From: Carex sylvatica
Taxonomy: Eukaryota > Streptophyta > Magnoliopsida > Poales > Cyperaceae
Length of the DNA: 64,000 nucleotides
NCBI GenBank assembly: GCA_964058845.1
Contig: CAXKVR010000076.1
Location: 1 to 64,000 of the forward strand
Direction: 5' to 3'
Below the pieces are notes generated by a model, which ran no database searches, was not told the DNA's origin, and saw only the letters and a program-made list of their open reading frames with translations. Positions 34,973 to 46,149 of this stretch are shown piece by piece. Each line of letters opens with the position of its first letter. Positions within the stretch are counted from its first letter, which is position 1. Made by a program: the position numbers and the translations under genes.

Positions 34973-35898
34973 GAGGAGGGATCCACTTATAATATTTGAA
35001 AGTTACAACATTCTACAACAACTCGATTTTGTGATTTTCATAATCCAAACAGTTGATCCAAATCGTTCAACATGATATATATATTAAAATATGCTTGGAG
35101 ATCAAATTTTACATTTTTTTGAATTTTTTTACTATTTATTGAGTATTTTTACAAAACTGCTGTTTTTAGATAATTCTGGACCACTAAAATATTTCTAATA
35201 TTTGTTATTTTTTTTTTTTTACTATTTATTGAGTATTTTACAAAATTGCTATTTTTTGTACTGACCACACAAAAAGTAAATGAAATCCACACAAATATAT
35301 AATTATAAATCTTTTCTAATAAATTAAATTATATAGTATTTTATCTATTTTCAAAGAAATATATAAACTATTTCTAAAATTTTAATACAAAAAATAAATA
35401 AATTATAACATTTTATGTTTAATTAAAAAAACTTAAAATTACATTTTTTTTTTTTTTGCTGTTTTAGAATTCCAAAATTGCAAAATAAATTTGCAGTTTT
35501 AAGCTAATTTTTCATAATTTTTTTTACAGTTTAGACAGATTTCAAAATTCTCCATGTAGATTCTGAAATTTAATATCGGTAAATACATCCATTATCTTAA
35601 GATCTGCCCGTCTGCTTTTATTAAGGATACGGGTCATATATAGGCAGATTTGGTAAGGAAAATTGGAGGTCAATGTCCTCCGTTTCTTAAATCTAATTAT
35701 ATCAATGGTGCAGAATTGTCTAGAAAAACAGTTTTGTAAAAAAATTCAAAAAAAATGTAAAATTTGATCTCCAAGTACATTTTTAATATAGATATCATGT
35801 TGAACGGTTTGGATCGACTGTTTAGACTTTAAAAATCGCAAAATCAAATTATTGTAAGATGTTGAATACTTTCAAATGTTATAAGCTGATCTCTCCTC
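34973..35898. mobile_element. Foldback MITE enlarged to about 0.9 kb
   Basis: Tips gaggagggatccacttata and the inverse of gaggagagatcagcttat enclose common-class arms. Between the arms, about 35165-35705 is extra AT-rich sequence not present in sister elements, probably an insertion or expansion. The right-hand tip is bordered by TA-rich sequence. Confidence 0.7.
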
Positions 35899-35959
35899 AT
35901 ATATTATATTAACTACAGTAAATATTAACATTGATTATACAAATTAGATTGCAATGATA

Positions 35960-37060
35960 TATCAATTTATGAGTACAGATGAAATATGTTGTGGAGAAAG
36001 ATTGGTATAGTGTCCATCATTATGTGTGTGGTGAGTACAAATGTAATATGTTGTGGAAAAAGATTGATAGTGTTCATGTACTATTATTGTAAGTACAAAT
36101 ATAATATGTTGTGGAAAGAGATTGATTTTATAGATTGATACAGTGTCCATGCGCCATTATTATATATAGCAAGTACAAATGTTATATGTTGTGAAAAAAA
36201 AAAATTATAGATTGATACAGTGTTCATGCACTATTATTATAAGTCAAATGTAATATGGTGTGGAAAAAGATGGATTTTATAAATTGATACAGTGTTCATG
36301 CACTATTATTATGAGTACAAATATAATATGTTGTGGAAAAAGATTGATATTATAGATTGATACAGTTTCCATGCAGCATTATTATATATATAGTAAGTAC
36401 AAATATTATATGTTGTGAAAAGAAAATATTATTTTTATAGATTGATACAGTGTCCATGCACCATATTATGTATAGGAGTGTCCATTGGTTCGGTTCGGTT
36501 GAAACTAGGTAAACTGAAGTTATAATTCAGTTTCAAAAATAGAATTGAACTGAATCGATTTAACATTGAAATCAAACCGAATCAAAATTTTATTTTGGTT
36601 TGTTCAGTTGGTTCGGTTCAAACCGAAATATATTAATTTTTTATTTAAAGCAATTGATTTATAATAAATCAAAGTATATTAAGAAATTAATCGGGTATTA
36701 AGAAATAAACTGGAATTATAAGAAATAAACAAAAGTATTTAAAGTAATTAATTAATAAATAAATCGGGACCGGGACGGTCATAATATATAAAAGTTTGGT
36801 CGGTTTGATTATTTCGGTTTCGAAAATTTCCAAATCGAACCGAACCGAAGTTATAATTCGGTTTTAAAAATCAAACCAAACTGAACTATTAAACCGAAAA
36901 AGCTGAACCATTTAGTTCAAACTAATTCGGTTCGGTTCAAAACTGAATAAACCGAACCCAATGAACACTCCTAATTATGTATGTAACTACAAATGTAAGA
37001 TGTTGTGAAGAAAGATTGATTTTGTAGATTGATACAGCAGGATCCACCATTATTGTCGTG
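35960..37060 (+). repeat. Minisatellite of roughly 80-100 bp units, split by an hAT element
   Basis: About eight degenerate copies of a unit containing gattgatacagtgtccatgc, an attattat stretch and caaatataatatgttgtgga. The array runs from about 35960 to 36472 and resumes at 36982-37060 after the hAT element. The copies differ in length through TA-rich segments. No coding function is seen. Confidence 0.85.
36473..36973. mobile_element. hAT MITE with GGTTCGG subterminal repeats
   Basis: The 501-bp element has termini TAGGAGTGTCCATTGG and, at the right end, the inverse of TAGGAGTGTTCATTGG. It is flanked by an exact 8-bp duplication, ATTATGTA (36465-36472 and 36974-36981). Both ends are filled with ggttcggtt-type repeats in both orientations. 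It lies inside the last unit of the minisatellite. Confidence 0.93.
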
Positions 37061-37234
37061 TAGTGGACTCCCATTATAATTAATGGTGAGACCATTATGT
37101 GTACTGGTGAATCTCACCAGTATATGGTACTATATTTTCTCTAATTTTATTAATCAACATAAATATGTCAATTATTATTGCAACTTAATTGGTGACTAGA
37201 ACAACACTGTAAACAATTATATATTTATGTAAGA

Positions 37235-37623
37235 GAGTGAGGAAATGGTAATTTTATATTACATAATGGTCAGCTACGAGTTCATATTTTCATTTTTAAT
37301 CAAACAGTCGATCTGAACTGTTCAATATAATCTTTATATGAAAATGTGTTTGCATAATAAATTTTGTATTTTTTTTAGAATATTTTTACTATTTTTTGGA
37401 TAGGTAGAAATTCACTTGATTTGAAATTCTTCATAACCATTCAAAAGCAATAATTTTCTATCTATATAAAAATAGTAAAAAGAATATATAAAAAATACAA
37501 AATTTTGTTTGCAAATACATTTTCATATAGCAATTATGTTTAATAATTCTGATCAAATATTTGAATTTTAAAAATAAAAATATATATTCATTACAAGAGT
37601 CGAACCGTAAGATGAACCTCACT
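37235..37623. mobile_element. Decayed foldback MITE, tip type GAGTGAGG
   Basis: Ends gagtgagg and cctcactc. The interior is a diverged common core (aaacagtcgatctgaactgt). Boundaries inferred from the paired ends. Confidence 0.62.
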
Positions 37624-37786
37624 CTTTAAAATCTTTTTAGAAATCATTTTTTTATATTTTTACTATTTTCGTTTAGATAGGAAAAAAAATATCATTGTTA
37701 TTAAACAGCCCGTGATAATTTAGAACAACAGAATTCCTTTCTACTTAATTAAAAGTAACAAAATAAATATACATATCTCTATTTTT

Positions 37787-37954
37787 AAACAACAAGAAAG
37801 TAGGCACTTTTTGTGAGGGTAAAAAATAACTTTTCGCGACGGAATACCGTCATAAACGTGTTTTTTTTATTAGTGACTGTACTTTTAGCGACGGAATACC
37901 GTCATAAATGTGTTTTTTCTCTCGCGAAAAGTGCCTACCTTGTTGTTATTAATT
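37787..37954. mobile_element. Small palindromic element
   Basis: The left end aacaacaagaaagtaggcac pairs with the right end gtgcctaccttgttgtt. Inside are two direct copies of gcgacggaataccgtcataa, each itself containing the inverted pair gacgg/ccgtc. About 168 bp. The superfamily is not resolved because no clear target duplication was found. Confidence 0.7.
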
Positions 37955-37956
37955 AA

Positions 37957-38296
37957 GGTGTTTTACTTCCATATTATATTTTTATTTTTAAAGTTTAAAT
38001 AGTCGATCTTCATATTAATATGTGCTTGGAGATCAAATTTTATATTTTTTTGAAAAACAAATAGCATTTTTGTAGAATTTTTTAAAATCACAGTTTTTCA
38101 TTAAATAAATAAATAATAAAAAATTTAAAAAAACACTGATTTTCAAAAATTCTAAACAAATAGTAAAAAAAATTATTAAAAAAATATAAAATTTGATCTC
38201 CAAGCACATTACAATATGAAGATCATGCCGAGAAGTTCGAATCGATTGTTTGAATTTTGAAAGTGATGAAAACATGAATGAGAATTGTAAAACACC
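37957..38296. mobile_element. Foldback MITE, tip type GGTGTTTTAC
   Basis: The left end ggtgttttac pairs with gtaaaacacc at 38287-38296. The arms are of the common class (catattaatatgtgcttgga). It directly follows the small palindromic element. Confidence 0.68.
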
Positions 38297-39010
38297 ATTT
38301 TTACTTTCCAAAACATCGTAGCATCACTCATATAAAATTTGACATCCAACTAATTTTCAATACTTGATTAGGTGACATTAAAAATCCGAATTTAAATGCA
38401 AAGTACTGTTGTCTATTCAAAACATTAAAAATCCGATCGAATTTAAATGCAAAGTGCTGTTGTCTATTCAAAACACACTCTATCTAAAATTATAAAAAAT
38501 ATTTAAACCTTTATATTTCCTTTATTTTGACAATCATTTTGTAAACTATTACAATTTCCGAATATGTTCATTTTTTTATAAACTTTTGAATTAAATATTT
38601 AAATAACATTTATCACGTTATAGTTGAACAACTAAAATAATAATACTATATTTATATAGTGTTATAGTCGAATAGCTAAAAGAATAATACTATATTTATA
38701 TAGTGTCGCTATAACATACTATAATATTAATAGAGTCATAACTTTTATAATTCAAAAACACTATAGCAGCACTAGAACCCTGCTTTGAACAATTGAACAC
38801 ATAACATAGTCTTTTGTTATATTTTACACAATTGCGTGGCATTAGAACGACCATGTTTGAAGATCTTCTGTGGCATCCTGAATTAATATATGTCCCGAAC
38901 GGGTCACTGAATACCTGGCAGTTTAAATCTATAGTGTTCCTCGGAACAAACAGGAAACCAAATTTCCTTCTCACAATGCCAAATTATTCCAGTTATAGCA
39001 AACAGGATAT

Positions 39011-39013
<3 letters not shown>
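38297..39013. other. Intergenic with the second copy of an unknown relic
   Basis: Contains a local repeat (aaatccgaatttaaatgcaaa, twice near 38390-38460) and, at about 38845-38945, the inverse partner of 34305-34415. No gene is recognised. Confidence 0.5.

Positions 39014-39092
<79 letters not shown>
39014..39092 (+). repeat. (TA)n(GA)n compound microsatellite
   Basis: A TA tract of about 40 bases passes directly into a GA tract of about 35 bases. The same TA-to-GA junction occurs beside several MITEs in the window. Confidence 0.95.
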
Positions 39093-39095
<3 letters not shown>

Positions 39096-39134
39096 GGTTA
39101 ATTAGTTACACATTTTTAATTAATGAATTATTGT

Positions 39135-39360
39135 ATAAATTAATTAATGCACCACGGAATGCCGTTCAAAATTAATGAATTAGTACACATTATTATTATG
39201 GCATGAAAAACAATTTGGCACTAATTCATTAATTTTGAACGGCATTCCCAAGTGCATTAATTTTCTATTCCTGGAAGGATTTGGCATTACTTGTCCATAA
39301 ATATGTGTACGTACTAATTCATTAATTTTCAACGGTATTCCGTGGTGCATTAATTTATCC
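39135..39360. repeat. Foldback repeat (aatgcaccacggaatgccg)
   Basis: The sequence ttaatgcaccacggaatgcc at about 39144 is repeated in inverse orientation at about 39222-39265 and again at 39315-39357 (ggtattccgtggtgcattaa). The phrase attagtacacatt links it to the duplicated segments at 30.9 and 33.0 kb. Possibly a remnant of a foldback transposon. Confidence 0.65.
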
Positions 39361-40159
39361 TTGTAAGATGACGAGTAAAATTTTGTATTTTCAGGGAAAT
39401 CATTTGAAAGAAAATCCAAAAGGCTCCTGTTCTCAAATATATCTAATTATCTACATTAACAGGAAGAACTATAAATGCAATTGTAACGATTGGTTGCATG
39501 ATGATCACACATTAATTATTATACAGAACCTTCTATCTATTGGGTGTCAGCTAAAATCCAATGTTGTAGTTGTCAAAGCTTCTTAAATTTAATTTGAAGT
39601 GTCAATAATTACTGCATTAAGTTGGGTGAAAATATTTTTGTAACCACTAATCACTTCATAATCTCTTCCCTTTATTTCTTCTGGGTTTGTCACTAAAATT
39701 GACAACTAACACTTATATCTAGGGATGTAAAAATATTACGCTGTAACTAGATAGCACATGTGCCGGTCACGTGCTGTGATTCACATATCTCATATCATGA
39801 TTATTCACGTAGTATAATCATTTTTCGTGGTATAACATGTCAAAGTCGTGTACGTAGCATAACCATTTTACTATTTAGGAATCTACAGTGAAGTCAAAAA
39901 ATTATTTATAGTTGCATCCCATCAAATTAAGGCACCACTAAAATAAAATTTAAATAGAGCAACAAGCCAATTAATAACTTGTAAATTGCCAAATTGTTTC
40001 TGATTGGATCTTCATCAAAGTCCCTACCAAAGTATGATTAAAATAGAGCAACAACTTATAGATTGCCAATTGAAGGCAATAAATAAAAGAGCTTTAAGTT
40101 GTCCCACAATTTGTAGACAATAAGAATAATGTTAAATGTACGTACCTATGTAAATTTAA

Positions 40160-40605
40160 GTTTTTGCGGATCCATATTTTTTCACTGAATCTTGGGATTT
40201 CTCTTCTTGGATACCTGAAACTGACAGTATTGTCAAATGACTTGCCTTAGTCAGTGAATAAGTGTTTAAAGGCAATATTAATGTTAATTTAAAATAGGTT
40301 TCATCGATCATTTCTGATTTTGCACCAGAATGAAGCAAGAGAACTAATAGAGTAGCAGCACGAATTAATTTAACTAATAGAACAATTTTCAAGGGGATGC
40401 AAGCATCTAAGTTCCATAAATAATCTACAGTAGTAGACCAATTGTAACTAAAGTTATTATGTGAAGCAATCCAGAACTAAATTTGAGTAATAAATGGACA
40501 AGTAACAAACAAATGGTATGTTGTTTTATAAGCATCACAAAATAGGCAGTCAGGGTTGCCATTTCAACCTCTTTGAAAAGAGTAGGGTTACAATACATCA
40601 TTAGT
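40160..40605 (-). pseudogene. LINE 3' fragment with zf-RVT block
   Basis: Minus-strand translation gives CLFCDAYKTTYHLFVTCPF, the Cys-His pattern of the zf-RVT domain that follows plant LINE reverse transcriptase, then a downstream WSTTVDYLWNLDACIPLK stretch. An in-frame stop follows the zinc block. It is absent from the equivalent place in the other copy of the segmental duplication. Confidence 0.72.
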
Positions 40606-40798
40606 TTTGTACTCAAATCATGCTCCACATCTTTATTTCTGTTTTCAAGTCCAAACATTTGATTCGAACATGATCTTCATATTATATAACATAGAGAAAT
40701 TTAGATATATACCCATTATAACTTCTTCAATTAGATATTTTCCCATCAAAACTTCAAAATTAGTTATTTGCCCATCTAAATATAACTATATTATAAAT

Positions 40799-41212
40799 GA
40801 GGAGGGTTCAAATGCACCCAAATTTTTGTGCACCCAAATGCACCATATTTTTCAAATCATTTTTCTCCGTTTTCAAAGTCCGAATAGTCAATCCGAACTG
40901 TTAGATGCGATCTATATATTAAGATGTGCTTGGAGACCAAATTTTATATTTTTTGAAATTTTTTTACTATTTTTTTAGATTTATTGAAAATCGCTATTTT
41001 TAGCAAATCTGGACCATAAAAAAAGAGCGATTTTCAATAAATCTAAAACAAAAATAAAAAATTCCAAAAAATATAAAATTTGGTCTCCAAGCACATCTTA
41101 ATATATAGATCGCATCTAAGGGTTCGAATTAACTGTTTTGACTTTGAAAACGGAGATAAAAGATAGGGTGCATTTGGGTGCACAAAAATTTGGATGCATT
41201 TGAACCCTCCTC
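40799..41212. mobile_element. Foldback MITE with exact 9-bp target duplication
   Basis: The 414-bp element has tips GAGGAGGGTTCAAATGCACC and inverse, common-class arms (gaatagtcaatccgaactgt; ttggtctccaagcacatctt), and an exact duplication ATTATAAAT at 40790-40798 and 41213-41221. The uninterrupted sequence exists in the opposite arm of the host element near 41825, which confirms the insertion. It fixes the foldback superfamily as Mutator-like by duplication length. Confidence 0.92.
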
Positions 41213-41908
41213 ATTATAAATATACCCATTTCTTAGTTAAATTAATTAAAAATATTGATTAATAGTAATAAAATTTTGAAAGGACGGTTATGCCCTTATT
41301 CACTTCTTCTCCCTTCCTGCTCTTCAATCTTCCAACAAGCTGACAGTTCCAAAGACTCAAAATTTGAGTTATTTTCAGAGATATGGACCCACAACTATAC
41401 TATTTTAGCCTATCATCTTTCTTCCTCTCTTTCTCTTCAAAAGAAAATAGCTAAAATGTGATCTAGCGTTCTGTTCTTTCTCTCTTGCGCAGCACCTGTT
41501 CAACCATATTCATTCACTTTTTTTATTTTCCTTATTTCAATTTCAAATACGAGACACAAGCAACCAAAACAGCAACGATTGACTCTCTCTCTCTCTCCAT
41601 TTCAATTATCTAGGATTCATTCTCTCCTACATTTCTCTAGCACTGCAATATACTAGTGTCCAACCACAATTGATTATTTATGCATATAAATTTTTGAGTC
41701 TCTAGCACTGGAGTATTGAAGAGCGAGAAGGGAGAAGAAGGGAATAAGGGCATAACTGTCCTTTTAATTGTTTATTACTACTAAAAATTATTTTTAGATG
41801 ATTTAATTACATAATGGGTATATTTATAATATAGTTATATTTAAATGGGAAAATAACTAATTTTAAAGTTTTGATGGGGAAATATCTAATTAAAGAAGTT
41901 ATGATGGG

Positions 41909-42928
41909 TAGTGGGTTGCAAAAATTCGACCCGTGCCGCCCGTACCCGGCCCGCCCGTGCCCGAGTCCGGGTATAAGTCGGGTAAACGGGTACATGGGTA
42001 CGGACATAAAACGGGTAGGGTACGCCCTTTCAGAAAAAAAAAATCCGACCATACCCGGACCGGATTATCCGTACCCGTATACCCTAGTGTCCGTGTCCGT
42101 GTACCCGTGCCCGTGCCTGTGTACCCGTGCCCGTGCCCGTGCCCGTATCCGTTTTTTTTTAATTTCAAAATTTTCAAATTTTCCCCCCTTTTTTTTATTC
42201 TGTTTTTTAATTTCTGTTTTTTTTATTTCTGTTTTTTAAATTCTGCTTTTATTTCTGTTTTTTAAATTCTGTTTTTTTTATTCTGTTTTTTTATTTATGT
42301 TTTTTTTAATTCTGTTTTTTAATTTCTGTTTTTTAAATTCTGTTTTTTAATTTATTGCTTTAAAGTTTCTGATTTTAATTATATTTTTGATTTATATTTT
42401 ATTTAATCTATTAAAAATAAATTAACGTTTAGAAAATATATTATCAATTTAAAATGAACGTTTAGAAAATATATTATCAATTTAAAATGTAAACTAAAAA
42501 TTCCGAGATATAAATAAATTATAAAACTATATAATTAGAATGAGAATTTGAAAATAAAATAAAATAACTCTTGTAAAGAAATAAATAAATACATTTCTAC
42601 TTAGCTGAATAAATATACAAATTTTCGCATGAATAATTTTTATATATAAGTTACAAATTTTATTTATTTATATACACTATTTGATATTGAACTATTCTGA
42701 TTTTAAAAGTCGAATTATAAACACGTAATGATATTCGTACAACACTGTAAAAAATAAAAATAAAAATAAAAATAAAAATAAAAAAACAGAAAAAAAAACC
42801 CGGACTGCCCTGCTCGTCATGGGTACCACGGGCACGGGTTTTAAAAAAAATACCCGTGATAACCCGTACTCGTGCCCGACCCCGGGTATACCTGGACTGC
42901 CCGGCCCGTACCCGTTAGCAATACACTA
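41909..42928. mobile_element. hAT element with CCCGTACCCG subterminal repeats
   Basis: The 1020-bp element starts TAGTGGGTTGC and ends GCAATACACTA, with an exact 8-bp duplication ATGATGGG (41901-41908 and 42929-42936). The subterminal zones (41925-42150 and 42798-42918) are islands of GC-rich cccgtacccg-type repeats in otherwise AT-rich DNA. The interior has T-rich tttctgttttttaaattctg repeats and no coding signal. Open frames over the GC-rich zones are repeat products. Confidence 0.93.
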
Positions 42929-43687
42929 ATGATGGGTATATATCTAAATTTCTCTATAAAATATAATTGGAGACCAAATTTTATATGTTTTGAAAAAAAA
43001 AATCTTTTTTTAAAGAGATACAAAAATCACTGTTTTAAACATATTCTGAACCATATAATAGTGATTTTGTACTTTTAAAAAAAATTAGAAAAATTCCAAA
43101 AAAATTATAAAATTTTGGTCTCCAAGCACATTTTATTTGATTTTTTTTAAAAGTAAGTTTGCAAAATTTCCCACTAATTTCAGTTAATGCATTGTTTCTA
43201 ACTTAAATTTTAATTTACATTATTAAATAATTATAAATAGTGGTGCTACTAATAACATTTTTTAAAATGACCAATTATCTAACAAATTAGATTTGTTCAA
43301 AAATACACAACATGTGTTGGTAGCAAATGGCATGAAAGAACGAATAAATGGTACAAGAAGAATTGACTTTTTTTTAACAACAAAGTTGACAACGCATGCT
43401 TTGTATTTAAAATCATTTTCAATAAATCTAATTTTTATTAATTAAATTGCAATGTTATTTTTTCTTCTAAAAATGTTAAATTTCAAGACCAGAAAATCAG
43501 TACGATGATTGGTGAAAGATTTTTTAAAAATAGACATTATTTTTTGAACCTCCAAAAGTTAAATTTGTGTGCTTCTACAAGTCCATTAGTTATGATCATT
43601 GGCAGGATTGGACATCTTTCTAATGAAACTCTAAATAGTTTAAAAAAAATTCTAGTACCAATTGTATTAACTGTGATGTATGTAGGC

Positions 43688-44429
43688 TAGTGGTTTGCTT
43701 TTACCCGCCCGGGTCGGACCCGATCCGTACCCGCCCGTGCCTGTTACCCGGGTTACCCGTGCCCGAGCCCGGGTATGGGTCGGGTAAACGGGTACACGGG
43801 TACGGGTAAAAAACGGGTAGGGTACGATTTTTTGGTTCAAAACCCGACCAAACTCGGTCCGATTTAAGTCCGACCCGATCCGACCCGACCCGACCAACCC
43901 GACCCGGACCCGGACCCGACCCCGACCTGACCCGACCCGACCCGACCCGACCCGTACCCGACCTGTACCCGACCCCGTACCCGACCCGTACCCGTTAAAA
44001 AATTCAAAAAAATTCAAAAAAATTCAAAAAAATTCAAAAAAAATTCAAAAAAATTCAAAAAAAATTCAAAAAAATTCAAAAAAATTCAAATTTTTTTGAA
44101 ATTTCGAATTTTCCGCCTAAAGAAAAAAAAAAAAAAAAAAAAAAAACAGAAAAAACCAGAAAAAAAACAGAAAAAAAAAAAAAAAAAAAAAAAAACCGGA
44201 CCGGACCGGGTACCCGACCCGGACCGGGTACCATACCCGGACCGCCCTACCCGTGCCGGGTACCACGGGCACGGGTAAAACTCGGATCGGGTACGGTTTT
44301 TGAAAATTATACCCGAGTATACCCGCCCCGAGATACCCGTTTACCCGACCTACCCGTACCCGACCAAACCCGTGGCCCGACCCCGGGTAAACCCGGTCCG
44401 CCCGAACCCGGTCCGAGAGCAGCCCTCTA
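43688..44429. mobile_element. hAT element, sibling of the previous one
   Basis: The 742-bp element starts TAGTGGTTTGC and ends GCAGCCCTCTA. The exact 8-bp duplication ATGTAGGC lies at 43680-43687 and 44430-44437. Subterminal zones consist of cccgacccgtacccg repeats in both orientations. The centre holds a ten-fold aaaaaaattc tandem array (about 43996-44090) and long A tracts (44116-44195). It sits at the end of copy A of the segmental duplication. Confidence 0.94.
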
Positions 44430-44680
44430 ATGTAGGCTAGAAAAACAAGCGGGGCTTCATTTTTCTTTGTATATTAGTAAAAGTGAAGTATTGTTTGATT
44501 TAATTTATTTCGATATATGAGGTCCGGTTTCAAATTATTTCTATAAATGCAATGGTAACGATTGGTTGCATGATGATCACATTAATTATTATTAAAAAAC
44601 ATTCTATATATATTGGGTGTCAAGCTAAAATCCAATGTTGTAGTTATCAAAGCGCGCTTAAATTTGAAGTGTCAATAATT

Positions 44681-44830
44681 TTTTTTGAGTAAAGGTTGGA
44701 GATCAAACTACTCAACTATTTAATACCTTTGTTATTATAACAAATAATTTTTTTCATCTGGATTTTGAACTCATTACCTCTCACATAAAAATTATGTGCC
44801 TTTGCCACTAGATCAAAAACAAGTTTTTAG
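44681..44830 (-). mobile_element. tRNA-derived SINE in copy B
   Basis: On the minus strand, tgatctagtggcaaaggc (A-box-like) is followed by gagttcaaaatcc (B-box-like), and the insertion ends in a T tract on the plus strand (44681-44686). A 13-bp duplication with one mismatch flanks it: agtgtcaataatt (44668-44680) and agtatcaataatt (44831-44843). The paralog at 39598-39610 has the site once and empty. This is strong structural evidence for SINE retroposition. Confidence 0.87.
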
Positions 44831-45711
44831 AGTATCAATAATTACTGCATCAATTTGGGTGAAAATATTTTTGTACCACTAATCACTCCATAATCTCTTC
44901 CCTTTATTTCCTTCTGGGTTTGTCACTAAAATTGACAACTAACACTTGTATCTAGGGATGTGAAAATGTTACGTTGTGACTGGATAGCATGTGTGGCTAC
45001 GTGTTTTGATTCACATATCTCATATCATGATTATTAGTGTAGCATGACTATTTTTCAAAAACTTAATACAGCATGTCAAAGTCGCATACGTAGCATTACC
45101 ATTTTACTATTTAGGAATCTATAAGTGAAGTCATGAAATTATTTCTCATTGCATCCCATCAAATTAAAGCACCACTAAAATAAAATTTAAATAGAGCAAC
45201 AAGCCAATAACTTGTAAATTGCCAAATTGTTTCTGATTGCATCTTCATCAAAGTCCCTACCAAAGTATGATTAAAATAGAGCAACAACTTATAGATTGCC
45301 AATTGAAGGCAATAAATAAAAGAGCTTTAAGTTGTCCCACAATTTGTAGACAATAAGAATAATGTTAAATGTACGTACCTCCGTAAATTGGAAGCACTAA
45401 AAGTAACTTTCAGTTAATTATTTATTCCTCAACAACAAACTTCAAAGCATAAGCAACGTTTGTATTAATTAGAGTTAACAAACAATTACAATATAGGAAT
45501 TAGGTTTTGTTTATAGAGCACGTCAGACAAAATTTATCCAAAATTTGACCTAATTAATGCTGAGGCAGATACAAGACTTAGTCAAAGGTGACTAATTAAG
45601 CTACTCCTATAATTTAAATTTTTTAATTATACATATTGAAATTTAATTGAATTTTATCTTTTATAAATAATTTATATAGTCTAGCCACTCTCAATAAATG
45701 ACAAATGTTAA

Positions 45712-45800
45712 GTTGTAGCGTAGTGGTTAAAGTTCTATATTGTAAATGAGAGGTCTTAAGTTCAAATCTCACTTATTACAATTGTGCATTTTAATTGTCA
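45712..45800 (+). repeat. Possible tRNA-like SINE head
   Basis: gtagcgtagtgg (A-box-like, 45716-45727) and agttcaaatctc (B-box-like, 45759-45770) stand about 32 bases apart, in the order of a Pol III promoter. No tail or target duplication was identified. Confidence 0.5.
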
Positions 45801-46149
45801 GCTACCTCTATCAAAAATTCTACTTCCGCCCTTAGATCTACATTTGAGATTCATGCAAATATATTTAAAACTTAATAAATTAGTCTATGTAAATTAATTA
45901 CATAATGTTGAAATATAGAATAATGATATTAGATTAATCATCATAAATAATCAATGACTAGAATTAGACAAGCAAAATTATCTGTTTTTTATTTTAAAAA
46001 ATAGAAAGAAAACAAAGAAGAAAAATATAATGCCCATTCAAATTTGATGAATTTTCTTTTTTCCACAAAGGAGAAAAATATAATCAGTGAGTATTGTGAA
46101 AAATAGATTATAAATATAATATATCAATAATTCAAAAGAGTAGAGTTAA

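Larger units (their letters stand above)
40694..42954. mobile_element. Large Mutator-like foldback element with nested insertions
   Basis: Ends gagaaatttagatatatacc and its inverse, flanked by a 9-bp duplication with one mismatch (tataacata at 40685-40693, tataaaata at 42955-42963). The left arm (from 40694) and right arm (to 41900, then 42937-42954) are extended inverted repeats covering several hundred bases (for example cttcaattagatattttccc at 40732). Two later insertions sit inside: a MITE at 40799-41212 and an hAT element at 41909-42928. The region between the arms (about 41340-41720) has no recognisable transposase, so it is non-autonomous. The paralogous segment at 46237 lacks it. Confidence 0.85.
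39470..43510 (+). repeat. Tandem segmental duplication, copy A
   Basis: Collinear with 44545-48920. Shared blocks are 39470-40155 with 44545-45385, 40596-40693 plus 42955-43130 with 46150-46440, and 43137-43400 with 47576-47705 plus 48692-48830. Copy A has gained a LINE piece (about 40160-40600) and the MULE-like element at 40694-42954. Copy A keeps the empty sites of a SINE and a MULE-like element found in copy B. Confidence 0.87.

Noticed and set aside
38814..39101. Open frame of 95 codons ending in a Tyr-Ile and Arg-Glu run
   Set aside because: The C-terminal part is the TA/GA microsatellite, and the rest belongs to the unexplained repeated fragment with stops in its partner copy.
41871..42265. 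Overlapping Pro/Gly/Val/Arg-rich frames over the GC-rich island
   Set aside because: They arise from cccgtacccg subterminal repeats of the hAT element with exact 8-bp target duplications.
43667..44278. Gly/Arg-rich and Lys-rich frames
   Set aside because: They are products of subterminal repeats and A tracts in the second GC-rich hAT element.
45712..45800. A functional tRNA gene
   Set aside because: A- and B-box-like words are present, but acceptor and anticodon arms do not pair. A SINE head fits better.
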